The position numbers were made by a program, and so were the translations under genes. A DNA stretch of 64,000 nucleotides from Cacajao melanocephalus (lineage: Eukaryota; Chordata; Mammalia; Primates; Pitheciidae). The stretch's first letter is position 1, and each line of letters begins with the position of its first letter. Where the stretch lies: contig CAUYLG010071191.1 of NCBI GenBank assembly GCA_963573385.1, positions 32,994-96,993 of the forward strand. The letters run 5' to 3'. Below, piece by piece: positions 13,925 through 27,098 of this stretch. Below the pieces are notes generated by a model. The model was not told the DNA's origin. It saw only the letters and a list, made by a program, of their open reading frames with translations, and did no database searches.

Positions 13925-14765
13925 GGATTTTTTAAAAATTGAAGTGTAAGTCATATATAACATAAAATTTCATATAACAAAATTTATCATTTCAAAGTAT
14001 ACAGTTAAGTGATTTTTTTAGTATGTGTACAAGATTGTGCAACCATTACTATCCAGTTCCAGAGCACCTTCCTTCCCCCAAAAGGAAACCCTGCATCTGT
14101 TAACAGCCACCCTCAATTTCCCCTTCTCCCTACAGTCCCTAGCAACCACAAATCTACTTTTTATCTCTACAGATTTGCCTATTTATAACATTTGTTATAA
14201 ATGAAATCATACAGTACGGGGCCTTTTATGTCTGGCTTCTTTCATTTGGCATACTGATTTTAGGATGCATCATGTCATAGCATATAAGTATTTCATTCTT
14301 TTTTACTGCTGAATAATATTCTGCTATATAGATGTGCCACATTTTATTTAGCCAGTAATCAACTGATGGGCGTTTGTATTGTTGGACAGCAATCGATTGA
14401 TGGACATTGGGGTGGGTTGACTTTCTGGCTATCATGAATAATGCTGCAGTAAACATTCACGTACAAGTTTTTGAGTGACATGTTTTCAGTTCTCTTGGGT
14501 ATATACCTAGGAATGGAGTTGCTGGGTCCTATGGTAATTCTGTGTCTAACTTTTTGAGGAACTGCCAGGCTGTTTTTCACGTCTGTTACACCATCTTATG
14601 TTCCCAACAAAAGCACACAGTTTCCAATTTCTCTGTGTCCTCATCATTACCTGTTATTTTCATTTTTTTTTGGACTATAGACATCCTAGTGGTATATTAT
14701 TGTGGTTTTGAATTGTGTTTCCCTACTGACTAATGGCATCAAGCATCTTTTCGTGTGCTGTTTGA
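13925..14765 (-). mobile_element. L1M-type LINE-1 3' end, antisense
   Basis: Recognisable reverse-orientation L1 phrases are ATAACATAAAATTTCATATA, CCTAGCAACCACAAATCTAC, CCACATTTTATTTAGCC, AATGCTGCAGTAAACATTCA and GTATATACCTAGGAATGGAG. Minus-strand translation shows ORF2 C-terminal fragments such as KMWHIYIAEYYSAVKKNE (14226-14456), split by stops and frameshifts. Confidence 0.9.
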
Positions 14766-15716
14766 AAACCATTGTTTTTCAATAGGATATTTTTAAACAT
14801 GGCGGACTTAGGGACTTACCCCTCTTGTTATTGGTAAAGAGCTCACAAGCCTGTTAAGAATATTTGGCTTGTAGAAGGGGTGGGGTTCCAAATGAGGCTA
14901 TCATTAAATTACAGCAGTGCCCATTTCCCTGTTACCATGGTCAGGCCTGGGTCTTTATTTATTTGTATGTGGCCCCGCTTATTTTTTTCTAGAGATTACC
15001 TACTTATTTCTCCTACCATTCTCTTATATTTCATTCAGCATTGCACACCGGATAGGAATGTAGCCTGATTAAATGGAAACTTGGTCCATTTATAGCTCTT
15101 TACCTTTTAGGCTCAAACAGAACTTACTGTACTCCCATAGGAGACAACTTCATTTGGGTCCAAGGAGCCTTAAAAATGGTGCTGAGATTCATTTCAAATA
15201 ATGTTTATGGAAGTTTTTTAGAAAAGCTTTTAGAACTACTTGCTTCTAGTTAAAAGTGACTCTCTTAAGATCCAGATAACTTTATGTAAATATCTTCCTC
15301 ATGTTGGGCTTTGGCAGCTCCAGAAAACTGCCAAGTTCTCATTTTTTTTCTGGACTAGTAAAACAGCAGCCTTATTTGTTAGTCATCTTTCTATTCTCTC
15401 TGACCCCAGCCATCACCACCTACCCCCAGAATGGATCCACTCTGGACATCTTTGTTAAGGCTGCAAAATCTGGTTGTTAGAACCTAGAATGTGTAACGAA
15501 GAGGATTTACTATTCCAGGCTAATCAGCTTTAGAACTTTGATCTGGGCTCAACAAGTATAACACTTTGTATAAGTTACTTACGTGGATTAGCTTGGGTTC
15601 TCAAACTAGCACATGGAGGTGTTCTCCACAGGTATCTGTCTCTCCTTCTGCCTCCTGGTTAGTCATGGATTATATGCAAAACCGACAAGTCGGCACTGTC
15701 CAATGTAGCAATTAAC
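14766..15716 (+). other. Unique intron 8 sequence
   Basis: I recognise no mobile element or gene. Short ORFs at 14880-15068 and 15240-15458 show no domain. Confidence 0.45.
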
Positions 15717-15960
15717 TATTATTTATTGAGTGTTTATTAGGTGCAAGTAACTGTGCTAGACACTGTGTGGGAAATATCAAGATGAGAATGACATGAGCCT
15801 CAGCTGTAGAATCATTTAATGGGGAGATGGTAGTTAATAAGAATACAATGGCTAGCACACACACTTTAAATCTTTTTTCTGTGAGGCACTGTGAAACCGT
15901 AAGGTAATTTAGCAATGGGGTCTGCCCTAAGGGAACTTACATTTTGATAGAAGCTTATAA
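15717..15960 (-). mobile_element. L2 3' fragment, antisense
   Basis: It opens TATTATTTATTGAGTGTTTA and TAACTGTGCTAGACACTGTG and contains CTAAGGGAACTTACATTTTG, the reverse complement of L2 3' landmarks. Confidence 0.7.
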
Positions 15961-16056
15961 AATGAAGTAACCTGACGTTAATTATATATGGACTTGATTC
16001 TGTGTTTACATTTTTTTCTCTCCTACCAGGATAAAAGTTGTATGAGGATAGGACGT

Positions 16057-16072
16057 TTGTTTGTTTGTTTAC
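16057..16072 (+). repeat. (GTTT)n short tandem repeat
   Basis: Four GTTT units lie directly 5' of an Alu. Confidence 0.8.
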
Positions 16073-16077
16073 CCCAG

Positions 16078-16380
16078 GCCGGTTGCAATGGCTCACGCCT
16101 GTAATCCTAGCACTTTGGGAGGCTGAGGTGGGTGGATTGCTTGAGCTCAGGAGTTCGAGAACAGCCTGGGCAACATGGTAAAACCCCATCTCTACTAAAA
16201 AAATACAAAAAATTAGCCAGGCATGGTGGCACACACCAGTAGTCCCAGCTACTGGGGAGGCTGAGGTGGGAGTAAGTGCTTGAGCCCAGGAGGCAGAGGT
16301 TGCAGTGAACCGATCTCACCACTGCACTTCAGCCTGAGTGACAGAGTGAGACCTTGTCTCAAAACAAAAGAACAAATTTG
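16078..16380 (+). mobile_element. Alu (J/S-like), forward orientation
   Basis: It starts GCCGGTTGCAATGGCTCACG and ends TCTCAAAACAAAAGAACAAA. ACCCCAG occurs on both sides as a short target-site duplication. It is the first forward Alu downstream of exon 8. Confidence 0.94.
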
Positions 16381-16394
16381 CACCCCAGATCTTT

Positions 16395-16515
16395 GTAGCA
16401 TTAAGCTATCTCTTCCATTAGAATAATGCCCTGTATCAAAGGACCTCACTGGCAGTTTACCACATATCCCTGGCATCTAGAAGAATGCCTGGCATTCAGA
16501 TTTATCAAATAATTT
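16395..16515 (+). mobile_element. L2/MIR 3' tail, sense
   Basis: CCTGGCATCTAGAAGAATGC followed by CTGGCATTCAGATTTATCAA matches the sense 3' end shared by L2 and MIR (CTAGAACAGTGCCTGGCAC-like). Confidence 0.55.
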
Positions 16516-17992
16516 TCCTCTCAATCCATTCCAGTGTTTGTAAGTACTCTGTGTTCTTTACTAATTTTGAAGAGGAATGGCCACTTGTGATATTGGCCTG
16601 TTGCTTTTTTTGCTCTTTTTCTTAACCTTGCCTGGTGTGGAAATCTTGAAATTGGAAGTCAGGATGGATCTCTGATATTGAAAGTAAACATTGGTTATTA
16701 ATCTAATCTTGCTGGGGGTAGAAACCTTGAAACTGAAAGTAAGGAGAAACCTCTTAATGCAGTTCTCCGGTATTTAAGCCCCAAGGTGGTACCCCACGCT
16801 CTTATTCCAGCATGAGCAAAGAGGGGTGCTGTGTGCACAGGCTGACTCCGGTGTACTTGAGGAAGAGAACACCATGGAACTGGGCTAAGACCAGGACAAA
16901 AAGACGTGGTCTCCTCCCTGAGCCACCATTCCTGATTTGTTGCCTTTCCTGGAAGTGTAATGGAGCTGGGTGAGAAGAGGAAAAACTGGCATGACAGGGA
17001 AGAAGAGAATTGTAAAGACCGCCCTAGGACATGCCTCTGAATAAAGGGATGCGTTTTAGTTCGGTAGGGATAGGGACAAAGCTGAGGCTAATATAGCTTC
17101 TAGTCTGTAGGCCGCCGTTTTTTCCTGGTCACCTGCTAATGTCCTGATCTGCTTTAGTGATATCAGCACAGTTATGAACCTTAGTGTCGGTGACTTGGCA
17201 CTTGGACTAGAACCTGGAGCTGTGTTCACAAAAGCAGAGTTCTTCACCTTGAGGCTGGGCTATGGGATAATGAGACTGTTGCAGTTATCTGCGGAGACAG
17301 CCTATGATTGTGTCTTCAGACCATGTCAGCTGCTATCATTCATGCTAAAGAGAGTGGCTGCTTACTCCAGCACACCTAGTTAGTTGGGAACTAGAAGTTG
17401 TGGCATCTGTATTTCGGTAGCTGTCCGTTGCAACTAGATAAATTTGTTTACAGTATTGAAGTGGGCACAAGGAATAAATGGAAGAGATTCCTGGGAGAAG
17501 CAGGGAGGCACTGGCCTGCTAATTGCCATTGGGTCTTTTTTAATACATCTGTCCCTTCTCTTTTAATAATTACAGTCTCTGCTCTTTGCTGCCCTTAGCA
17601 GAAGAAAGTTCTCTGTGTCTCTGATCCAGATTACTCCATAAAACCTGATAACTCCATAAAACCTCCTCATAAATGTGTAGGAATTGAAACATTGTATAAA
17701 TTTAGAGTAAAGATTAAATGAGTCTAGAGATAGGGTTACTTTTTTCCCCCCATGATACAGCAACTTATCTTAAGGAGGCAAGTGGTGTTAATGTTATTGC
17801 CATTGTTACTGTCATTATTTGAACAGTTTTATTGGAGACAAAAGCCAATTGAATTCTGTGAATCTTATTTGTAAAATCAACACATGGGCTTTAGCGTGAA
17901 CTCTGTTTTTGGCAGGTTTCTGACTGTGATCAGTTGCTGGCTGGCTGTTTCTTATGGTCAATGCTTCTTAAACTTTTTGAGATAACATTGAT
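16516..17992 (+). other. Unique intron 8 sequence
   Basis: I recognise no repeat or gene. GATAACTCCATAAAACCT at 17628-17665 is a short imperfect tandem duplication. Confidence 0.45.
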
Positions 17993-18140
17993 TCATTTGT
18001 TTATCCAACATACATTTATTAAGTGTCTATTGTTTTCCAACCACTGTTTCAGGTTCTGAGAATATAGCAGTGAACAAAACTGATGAAAGTTCTTTCATGA
18101 AACTTGACTCTAGTGGAATGACAGATATGAACTGTTTTCC
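17993..18140 (-). mobile_element. L2 3' end, antisense
   Basis: TCCAACATACATTTATTAAG, ACTGTTTCAGGTTCTGAG and ATAGCAGTGAACAAAACTGA are reverse-complement L2 3' landmarks in the expected order. Confidence 0.85.
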
Positions 18141-18534
18141 TAAGTAGAACTCTGCAAATTTCTTTTATTATAATGTACATATAGTTGCTGTGCCCTGTAT
18201 ATTCACCAATACTCAACAGTGACCAAAATAATGTCATTTAGTTGAGATAGACATATACAGTTCTCTTTTCTGAGCTTTGTCATAAAGTAATCACTGGTTA
18301 TAAAATTTGCATTTCTAGTTGCAGTGGGTCATATTTGGGAAGTATCTGTGGGATGCCAGTTTTCTGAGGGACACCATCCTAGGGAATCTGTAACATTAAT
18401 TTTCCTTCGATTATCTGCACCCTAGTTCCCATTTACTTTTCCAAGACGTGTCACTTTAAAGGTCTTCGTTTGAAGAAGGCTTAAATTCAGGCCACATTAT
18501 ATTGACAAATCTCTCTTAAGAGAGAATGGGCAAA

Positions 18535-18760
18535 GCCGTACCTATCTCATAGATGTTGGGGCATTACATGTGACAATGCATTCAAGTGCTTCATAAATGC
18601 TGGTTATTGCTGTTGTGAGTGATCTGTCAGTCATGCATTGGTTTTGCAAAGATTTCTTAAGTGCCTACCTGGTACTAGGCGCTATCGTAGTTCCTGAGGT
18701 TGTAGAGATGAGTAACATTTGATTAGGGGAAATGTATTACACAATGTAGAGTAATAAATG
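18535..18760. mobile_element. MIR tail (+) next to L2 tail (-)
   Basis: 18535-18605 resembles a sense MIR 3' end (CATTCAAGTGCTTCATAAAT, then GCTGGTTATTG). 18645-18760 resembles an antisense L2 3' end (TTAAGTGCCTACCTGGTACT, then AGGCGCTATCG). Both are degraded. Confidence 0.55.
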
Positions 18761-19064
18761 CCATGGAAGAGACTGAGTCATGATTCCATGGAAACCCACG
18801 TCCCAGGGAAGAAGACAGATTCTCCGTAAGCGTTCTCATAAGACTCTCATTTCTGTGCCCAGCCACAATGAGAAATACTGCTCCATTGCCAAATTGTGTT
18901 GGCTACCAGTGGATAGGTAGCTATTTGTCTCAAAGCATGAGTGAAAAATAGAAGGGAAATTTATACATAAGTATAGGTCATTGTATAAAATTTGTGTTAC
19001 CTTCTTTCCATTGTATAAAGTTTGTGGAGGAAAAATGGTTTTCTTTTAGAGTAAATTGCATTAA

Positions 19065-19320
19065 TATGGTTGGGAGCATAGAGTTTAAATCAGATTGCCT
19101 GGGTTTGAATCTTGGATCCACTTCTATAAATCTAGGCAAATTACAATTGTGGATTGTAGCCAGATGAGTTACTTACCCCCTCTGAGCCTCAATTTTCTTA
19201 TTTGTTATTTGCCTAGGGAATAATAATAGAACCCATTTCATAGGGTTGATTAAACGATTAAATGTAAAACACACAGAGAAAGTACCTGTAACAACACAGT
19301 AGGTGTTCAATAAAAATGAC
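19065..19320 (+). mobile_element. MIR, near full length, sense
   Basis: The order of landmarks matches MIR: AGATTGCCTGGGTTTGAATC, TCTGAGCCTCAATTTTCTTA, AATAATAATAGAACCCATTT, and the 3' end GTAGGTGTTCAATAAAAATG. Confidence 0.88.
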
Positions 19321-19524
19321 CTATCATGATCTTCAGATCCAAACAAAAAAGCCAGGAATAAACCCAGACACCTTCATCCAAATTGGCCTCTCCTTTGAGA
19401 GAGTACCTTATCTAGTAAATATTGTAGTCTCCTGGTAGAGGCCTGATATTGCGAAATTGTTGCAGGGAAGAACATCAGACAGAGTTGATGTTCTGTGCTC
19501 ATCACTGTCACACAGAATTGACGG

Positions 19525-19645
19525 GCGGAGGGCTGGACTCTAGTTTGAATCCCATCATTAGTGGCTGTAGGACTCTGGGCATGTCATAGACACTCTGCAC
19601 CTTAGCTACTTTATGTAAAAAAGAAGGAAATTGACCTCAATCACC
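19525..19645 (+). mobile_element. MIR fragment, sense
   Basis: GGACTCTAGTTTGAATCCCA, GGACTCTGGGCATGTCATAG and CACCTTAGCTACTTTATGTA follow MIR core order. Confidence 0.55.
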
Positions 19646-19789
19646 CCAAAAGTGGAAGGCATCTCCAGTTCTCACAAGGAGTAGCTGCATAAGTGAGATC
19701 CCCAGGAGCAGAGAAAAGTGGGTGTTACTCCCGATGAGTTTCACTCCTCTACTTCCACTTTCCCTGAAATCTGCAGCTGTACTAATTTT

Positions 19790-19960
19790 AACAACAATAG
19801 CAGCTGACATTTACTGAGAACTCACTATGTTTCAGACAGAGTTTTAAATGCTTTGTATGATGAGAAAACCGTGGCATAGAGATGCAGAGTAACTTGCCCA
19901 AGGCAACAGCTAGTAAGTAGTAAAGATGGAATTTAAGCCAAGACGCCCAGGATGGCCAAG
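19790..19960 (-). mobile_element. MIR, antisense
   Basis: TTTACTGAGAACTCACTATG, GATGAGAAAACCGTGGCATA, AACTTGCCCAAGGCAACAGC and AGTAAGTAGTAAAGATGGAA are reverse-complement MIR landmarks. Confidence 0.82.
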
Positions 19961-23059
<3,099 letters not shown>

Positions 23060-23220
23060 TGAGCTCTTGATGATGGGGGCGTGATAATTGTTATTGTGAG
23101 TTTTCTAGTGAATGCTGGTGAACTTAGACCAGGGATTACAGATTCAAATGTCTGTAGGGCCTGGTAATAATGTATGTAAATGGAGCCAGAGAGGTGAGAC
23201 ACTATTAAGTTCAAGGCAGA

Positions 23221-23257
23221 ACACACGCACACACACACGCACACACACACACACACA
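23221..23257 (+). repeat. (CA)n microsatellite, arm A
   Basis: CA units with two CG interruptions run into ATATGTGTGTATGCGTG, so the right edge is itself a small palindrome. Confidence 0.95.
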
Positions 23258-23762
23258 TATGTGTGTATGCGTGCCAGAACCTACATAGAGTAGAGCAATA
23301 TTACAAGGTCACAGAGGCAATACCCAGATTGTCTTCTGGTCTCTTGGCCAGTGGGCATTCACACTCTGTCTCAAGTGGGCAGCCAGGCAGCTGCTCTCCA
23401 GCCTTGCAAAGAGGCAGTATCTATGTTAGTAGGTCTTCCACATTTTCAAGAAAAGTGGAACATTCATATTGTATGTGTATGCTTCTGCAGTCTCCCAGCG
23501 ATTTAAGTGTTAGCATGAATTCAAATATTTGTAACTGTTATTCAGGCTAATCAAAACATGTCTGGAGGCTGGACGGTGAGGGCAGGATTCTCCTATAGAA
23601 TGAAAGTCCTGACTACTTTGAATTAAAAACCTTCTCCATCTTCTCACACTTCTCAAGAATAGAGGGAATGACCCTGGCTGGGAGACCACCACACAATCTA
23701 GGTATTGCCTCTGTGACCTTGTGACTTTGTAACATTGTCTTATTCTATGTAGGTTCTCATGT

Positions 23763-23764
<2 letters not shown>

Positions 23765-23804
<40 letters not shown>
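23765..23804 (+). repeat. (GT)n microsatellite, arm B
   Basis: About 19 uninterrupted GT units. It occupies the position mirrored by the CA tract in arm A. Confidence 0.96.
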
Positions 23805-23805
<1 letters not shown>

Positions 23806-23816
23806 GCCTTGAACTT

Positions 23817-26800
23817 GGCAGTATTTCATCTTTCCTTTTATAAACAAAGTATATGAGAGTTTTCAAAAGTGAATGAGGTGTATATGGTGCTCATTGTCAC
23901 CATAAAAAGGTGTCTGCAAAAATGTTGGCAGTTTTAAATTTGATAAAGAGTTTAATTCTCAGAAAGGAAGGGCCAGGACTTCATTGCTAATGAATCACCG
24001 TTTCTCCTGTTACACCCTTGAGCTCCTGCTTTAGCTCCCAGCTCCTCCGTGGGGGGACCCAGCTGTTCTTTCATGGTACAAGTAAAGCTTGCACAAAGAC
24101 GTCATGTGGCCAGAATCATCTTTTAGTCTCACTACTCCACACTGAGGGCCACATAGAGGTGTGGTTTGGGAAGTTGTTAAATGCAAGTGGGTTTGAGCTT
24201 CTGAAGAAGAGGAAAATATGAAAATGTTTGTTCCTTTAATAAAGAGAAAAAGGTAAGCCTAAACCTTGGCTGCCACTGAAGTCAGCTGTTACGCATGCAT
24301 GGTTAAATTTCACTGTAAATATTTCATAAGAGTTATTAGAATGGAGCCAGGTTGATATCACAGCCCCAACTGTACCAAAGGACCATTTCATTAAAATAAG
24401 CCAACATTTCCAAAGAAACATGAATTTCTATGGCAAAGTTAACATAAAGTCAGAGAACCTTCTGGAGGAAATTTTGGTATCAGTGTTTATAATCTCTGCA
24501 TTTATGGATTTGCAGTTTGTGCAAAAAACTCCCAATGAGACTTTTATTTTGGTTAAATAAGACTAGCCTGTGAAATAGTCTGTATATCCAGATCCATCCT
24601 AATGCAATGGCTTGGCAGCGTTTTGGATAAATAATGTCTTTTCCAAAATGTGTGTGTTTGAAAAAGGAAGAGGAAAATTAAGTGGCAAACTGTGTCTCTG
24701 GGTTGTCATAAACGAACAGAATCTAGAAACAGAAAGACTGACAGTTCATTCATTCTTTGAACAAATTACATAGCTGTACGTTTATTTATTGATGCATGAA
24801 AGGTTGCAGTGAGGATCAAAATGTTTACCCTAACTAATTTCATTTTCCTTTTTGGTGTGGGGAAAGTAAGGATTTATTTAAACATGGTTTTTTTTTTTTT
24901 TTTTTTTTTGGTGTGTAACACAAAATATATATAAGGTTTAGAGGCATTTGGCAGAAAAAAAAGACATATTCACATTTGTAAAAAAACCTTAATCTATGCT
25001 CACAGATGGTCCTGTTCAGGTGCTATTTTAATTATGAGGTAAAAAAACAGCCCCACACAGTAGGAAGTCGTCTTAATAAATGGACTGGAGCTTTTGTCTT
25101 CAAGCGTCAAAAAGCTTTGTTACTGAGAAATTTAAATACTTTGTATTATAGGGGAGAGTCTCAAAATGACCAAGATACTTGGAGAAAGCAAAATGATGGA
25201 TTCTTCTAAAGATCAAATGAGCGTACAAGAAATGTTTTACAATTGCATAGCTTTGAACTTCCTTAGTACTGGTCATTTTAGTGATATTTTTTTCCGGTGA
25301 TAAATGTCATAGATATATTCATGCAGCCAGAGGGAAAAGAAAAAGAAGAAATTGCACATACATTTAAAAAATTTGAATCCACATGGAAGTATTTCTTTAC
25401 TGTTCTTAAGCTCAAAGGGTTGCTTTGCCCTTCATGTGATAGACTGCCCAGAAGAACTAATAGTAATTCAAATGACGCGGTAACTTACAGCTTGCATTAA
25501 CAACACACAAATAGAGCAGTCTTCTTACTAAATATTAGTAATATATTATAATAATGTTTTACTGTCTTTCCCTTAGTGGGGAATTATGAGGACCTGATGT
25601 TAGGACCTCAGTGTCCTGACATAGTTAATTATCCGTGGATAATGGTTTCAGCCATCGGAGTTCTCAGTGAGGCAGCTTTGTTGTTGAGGGCTTATTAAGT
25701 GTTTGCAGACTCAGGTGCTGTGCACCTAGGCACTTTCCTACAGAAGCAAACAGCTGTGTTTTCTTTACCATATTATACATCACATAGAACATCTCATTTA
25801 TTATAACGAAGCTAATGATGCTAGTGGAAACCTCTATGTCCCGTTCTATATAGTGATCATATATTTGCTGTAGAGTCGTTAGCTTGCTTTTCGTAAGTGA
25901 TTAATCTTTTCTTATGCCAAGTGTATCATGTGAAAATGGGTTAGCACAGGGTCAAAATGCATTTAAACCAGTCTGCAGAGATTGGATAAGACCTTTGAAT
26001 AAAGCGTCATTTTTTTTCTTTCACAAGGGCCTTGCCTGGTCTCCAAGCTACCCACCAACACAATGTTCACATTACTAGGAACTTGGGTTAATAACAGGGA
26101 ACCATTTTCAGTTTTTTAGCGCTGAGACAGGATTCAGACCTGAAGGCATGCTAAGCCAAGTAAGCTTAGTGACAGCCATCCATGTTTAGTCTCTTAACAA
26201 GGCTGTGTATTGTCCGTGTGAATAATTTTGGTGGTGAGTTTCTGTGTAATCTACAGTGTCTTTGAGTTCATGCATAGGTAGACTCTACTGAAATGTGGGC
26301 CTAGCTCAGAGAGTCCTGAAGTGTAGTGCACTCTGCGTGGCATACAAGATGATCCTGTGAGACACTGATGAATACTTTTTATCTGAAAATCAATATGTTT
26401 TGCTTTTTGTGTGTATAGAGAGACATTTGAAATTCACTCTCAGCAATTTTGGAAGAATACACTCTATTATTATTAACTATGTTACACTGCTATACAATAT
26501 ATCTCAAAAACTGATTCCTCCTGTCTAACTGAATATATTTTACGTTGGGTTAGAAAAGCTTAATTAGAATATTGGATCCATGCTTCTCAACTAATATTAC
26601 TGAGGACAAGACTCAAATCAATCTTGTTTCTTTCTTAAGTTGATTTAAAGAAAATGCTAGAAATGCAATAATGTGGGTGGTTCTTGGATATGGCTAAAAT
26701 CTTGACGGTGGATCACATCATCAAAGTTTATAAAATGCTGGCCTTATCAACTGGAGGGGCCCAGAAACATATGTTTCAATCATAATTATGCTATTGATTA

Positions 26801-26821
26801 TAAAGAAGATGATCATGATCA
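23817..26821 (+). other. Unique intron 8 sequence with a 23-T tract
   Basis: The T run at 24887-24909 is not attached to an Alu or L1. 25678-25740 (CTTATTAAGTGTTTGCAGAC) may be a weak antisense MIR. Nothing else is recognised. Confidence 0.45.
24887..24909 (+). repeat. Poly(T) tract
   Basis: A near-pure T run of about 23 bases without an adjoining recognisable retroelement body. Confidence 0.9.
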
Positions 26822-26847
26822 CCATCATCATCATCATCATCATCATA
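26822..26847 (+). repeat. (ATC)n trinucleotide repeat
   Basis: About eight CAT/ATC units, preceded by GATGATCATGATCACC. It directly abuts the 3' end of an antisense MIR. Confidence 0.93.
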
Positions 26848-27098
26848 GCAGCTAACCTCCATTGCATCTTTACTGTATGCAGCTACCTTTCTAAGTGTTT
26901 TGTGCATATTTCCTTATTTATGCTTCACACCAACCCAGTGACGCACTGTTTTGTTTTCTTTTCTTTTCTTTCATTTTATAGTTAATGTAACTAAGACCCA
27001 GAGAGGTTAGGGAATTTGCTCAGGATAACACAGGTTGTCGGTGGTCAAGCCAGGATTTGAGTCCAGGCAGTCAGCTTCTGATGTCTTCTTAATCCACT
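26848..27098 (-). mobile_element. MIR, antisense
   Basis: CCTTTCTAAGTGTTTTGTGC, TAACTAAGACCCAGAGAGGT, GGGAATTTGCTCAGGATAAC and CAAGCCAGGATTTGAGTCCA are reverse-complement MIR landmarks spanning the whole element. Confidence 0.9.

Larger units (their letters stand above)
23204..23816. repeat. Imperfect inverted duplication carrying paired CA/TG microsatellites
   Basis: Arm A (about 23204-23378) and arm B (about 23649-23816) are reverse complements with ~80% identity by eye. Shared blocks in order are AAGTTCAAGGCA, a CA repeat, AACCTACATAGA, AAGGTCACAGAGGCAATACC and AGATTGT. Arm B has an extra ~8 bases (AAGTCAC-like). The spacer is about 270 bp. I do not recognise a named transposon family for it. 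Confidence 0.85.

Noticed and set aside
17628..17665. Tandem ACTCCATAAAACCT
   Set aside because: Two short copies only; too small to interpret.
24887..24909. T run as the tail of a reverse retroelement
   Set aside because: The downstream sequence (GGTGTGTAACACAAAATATA) is not Alu or L1, and no target duplication was found. Annotated as simple poly(T) only.
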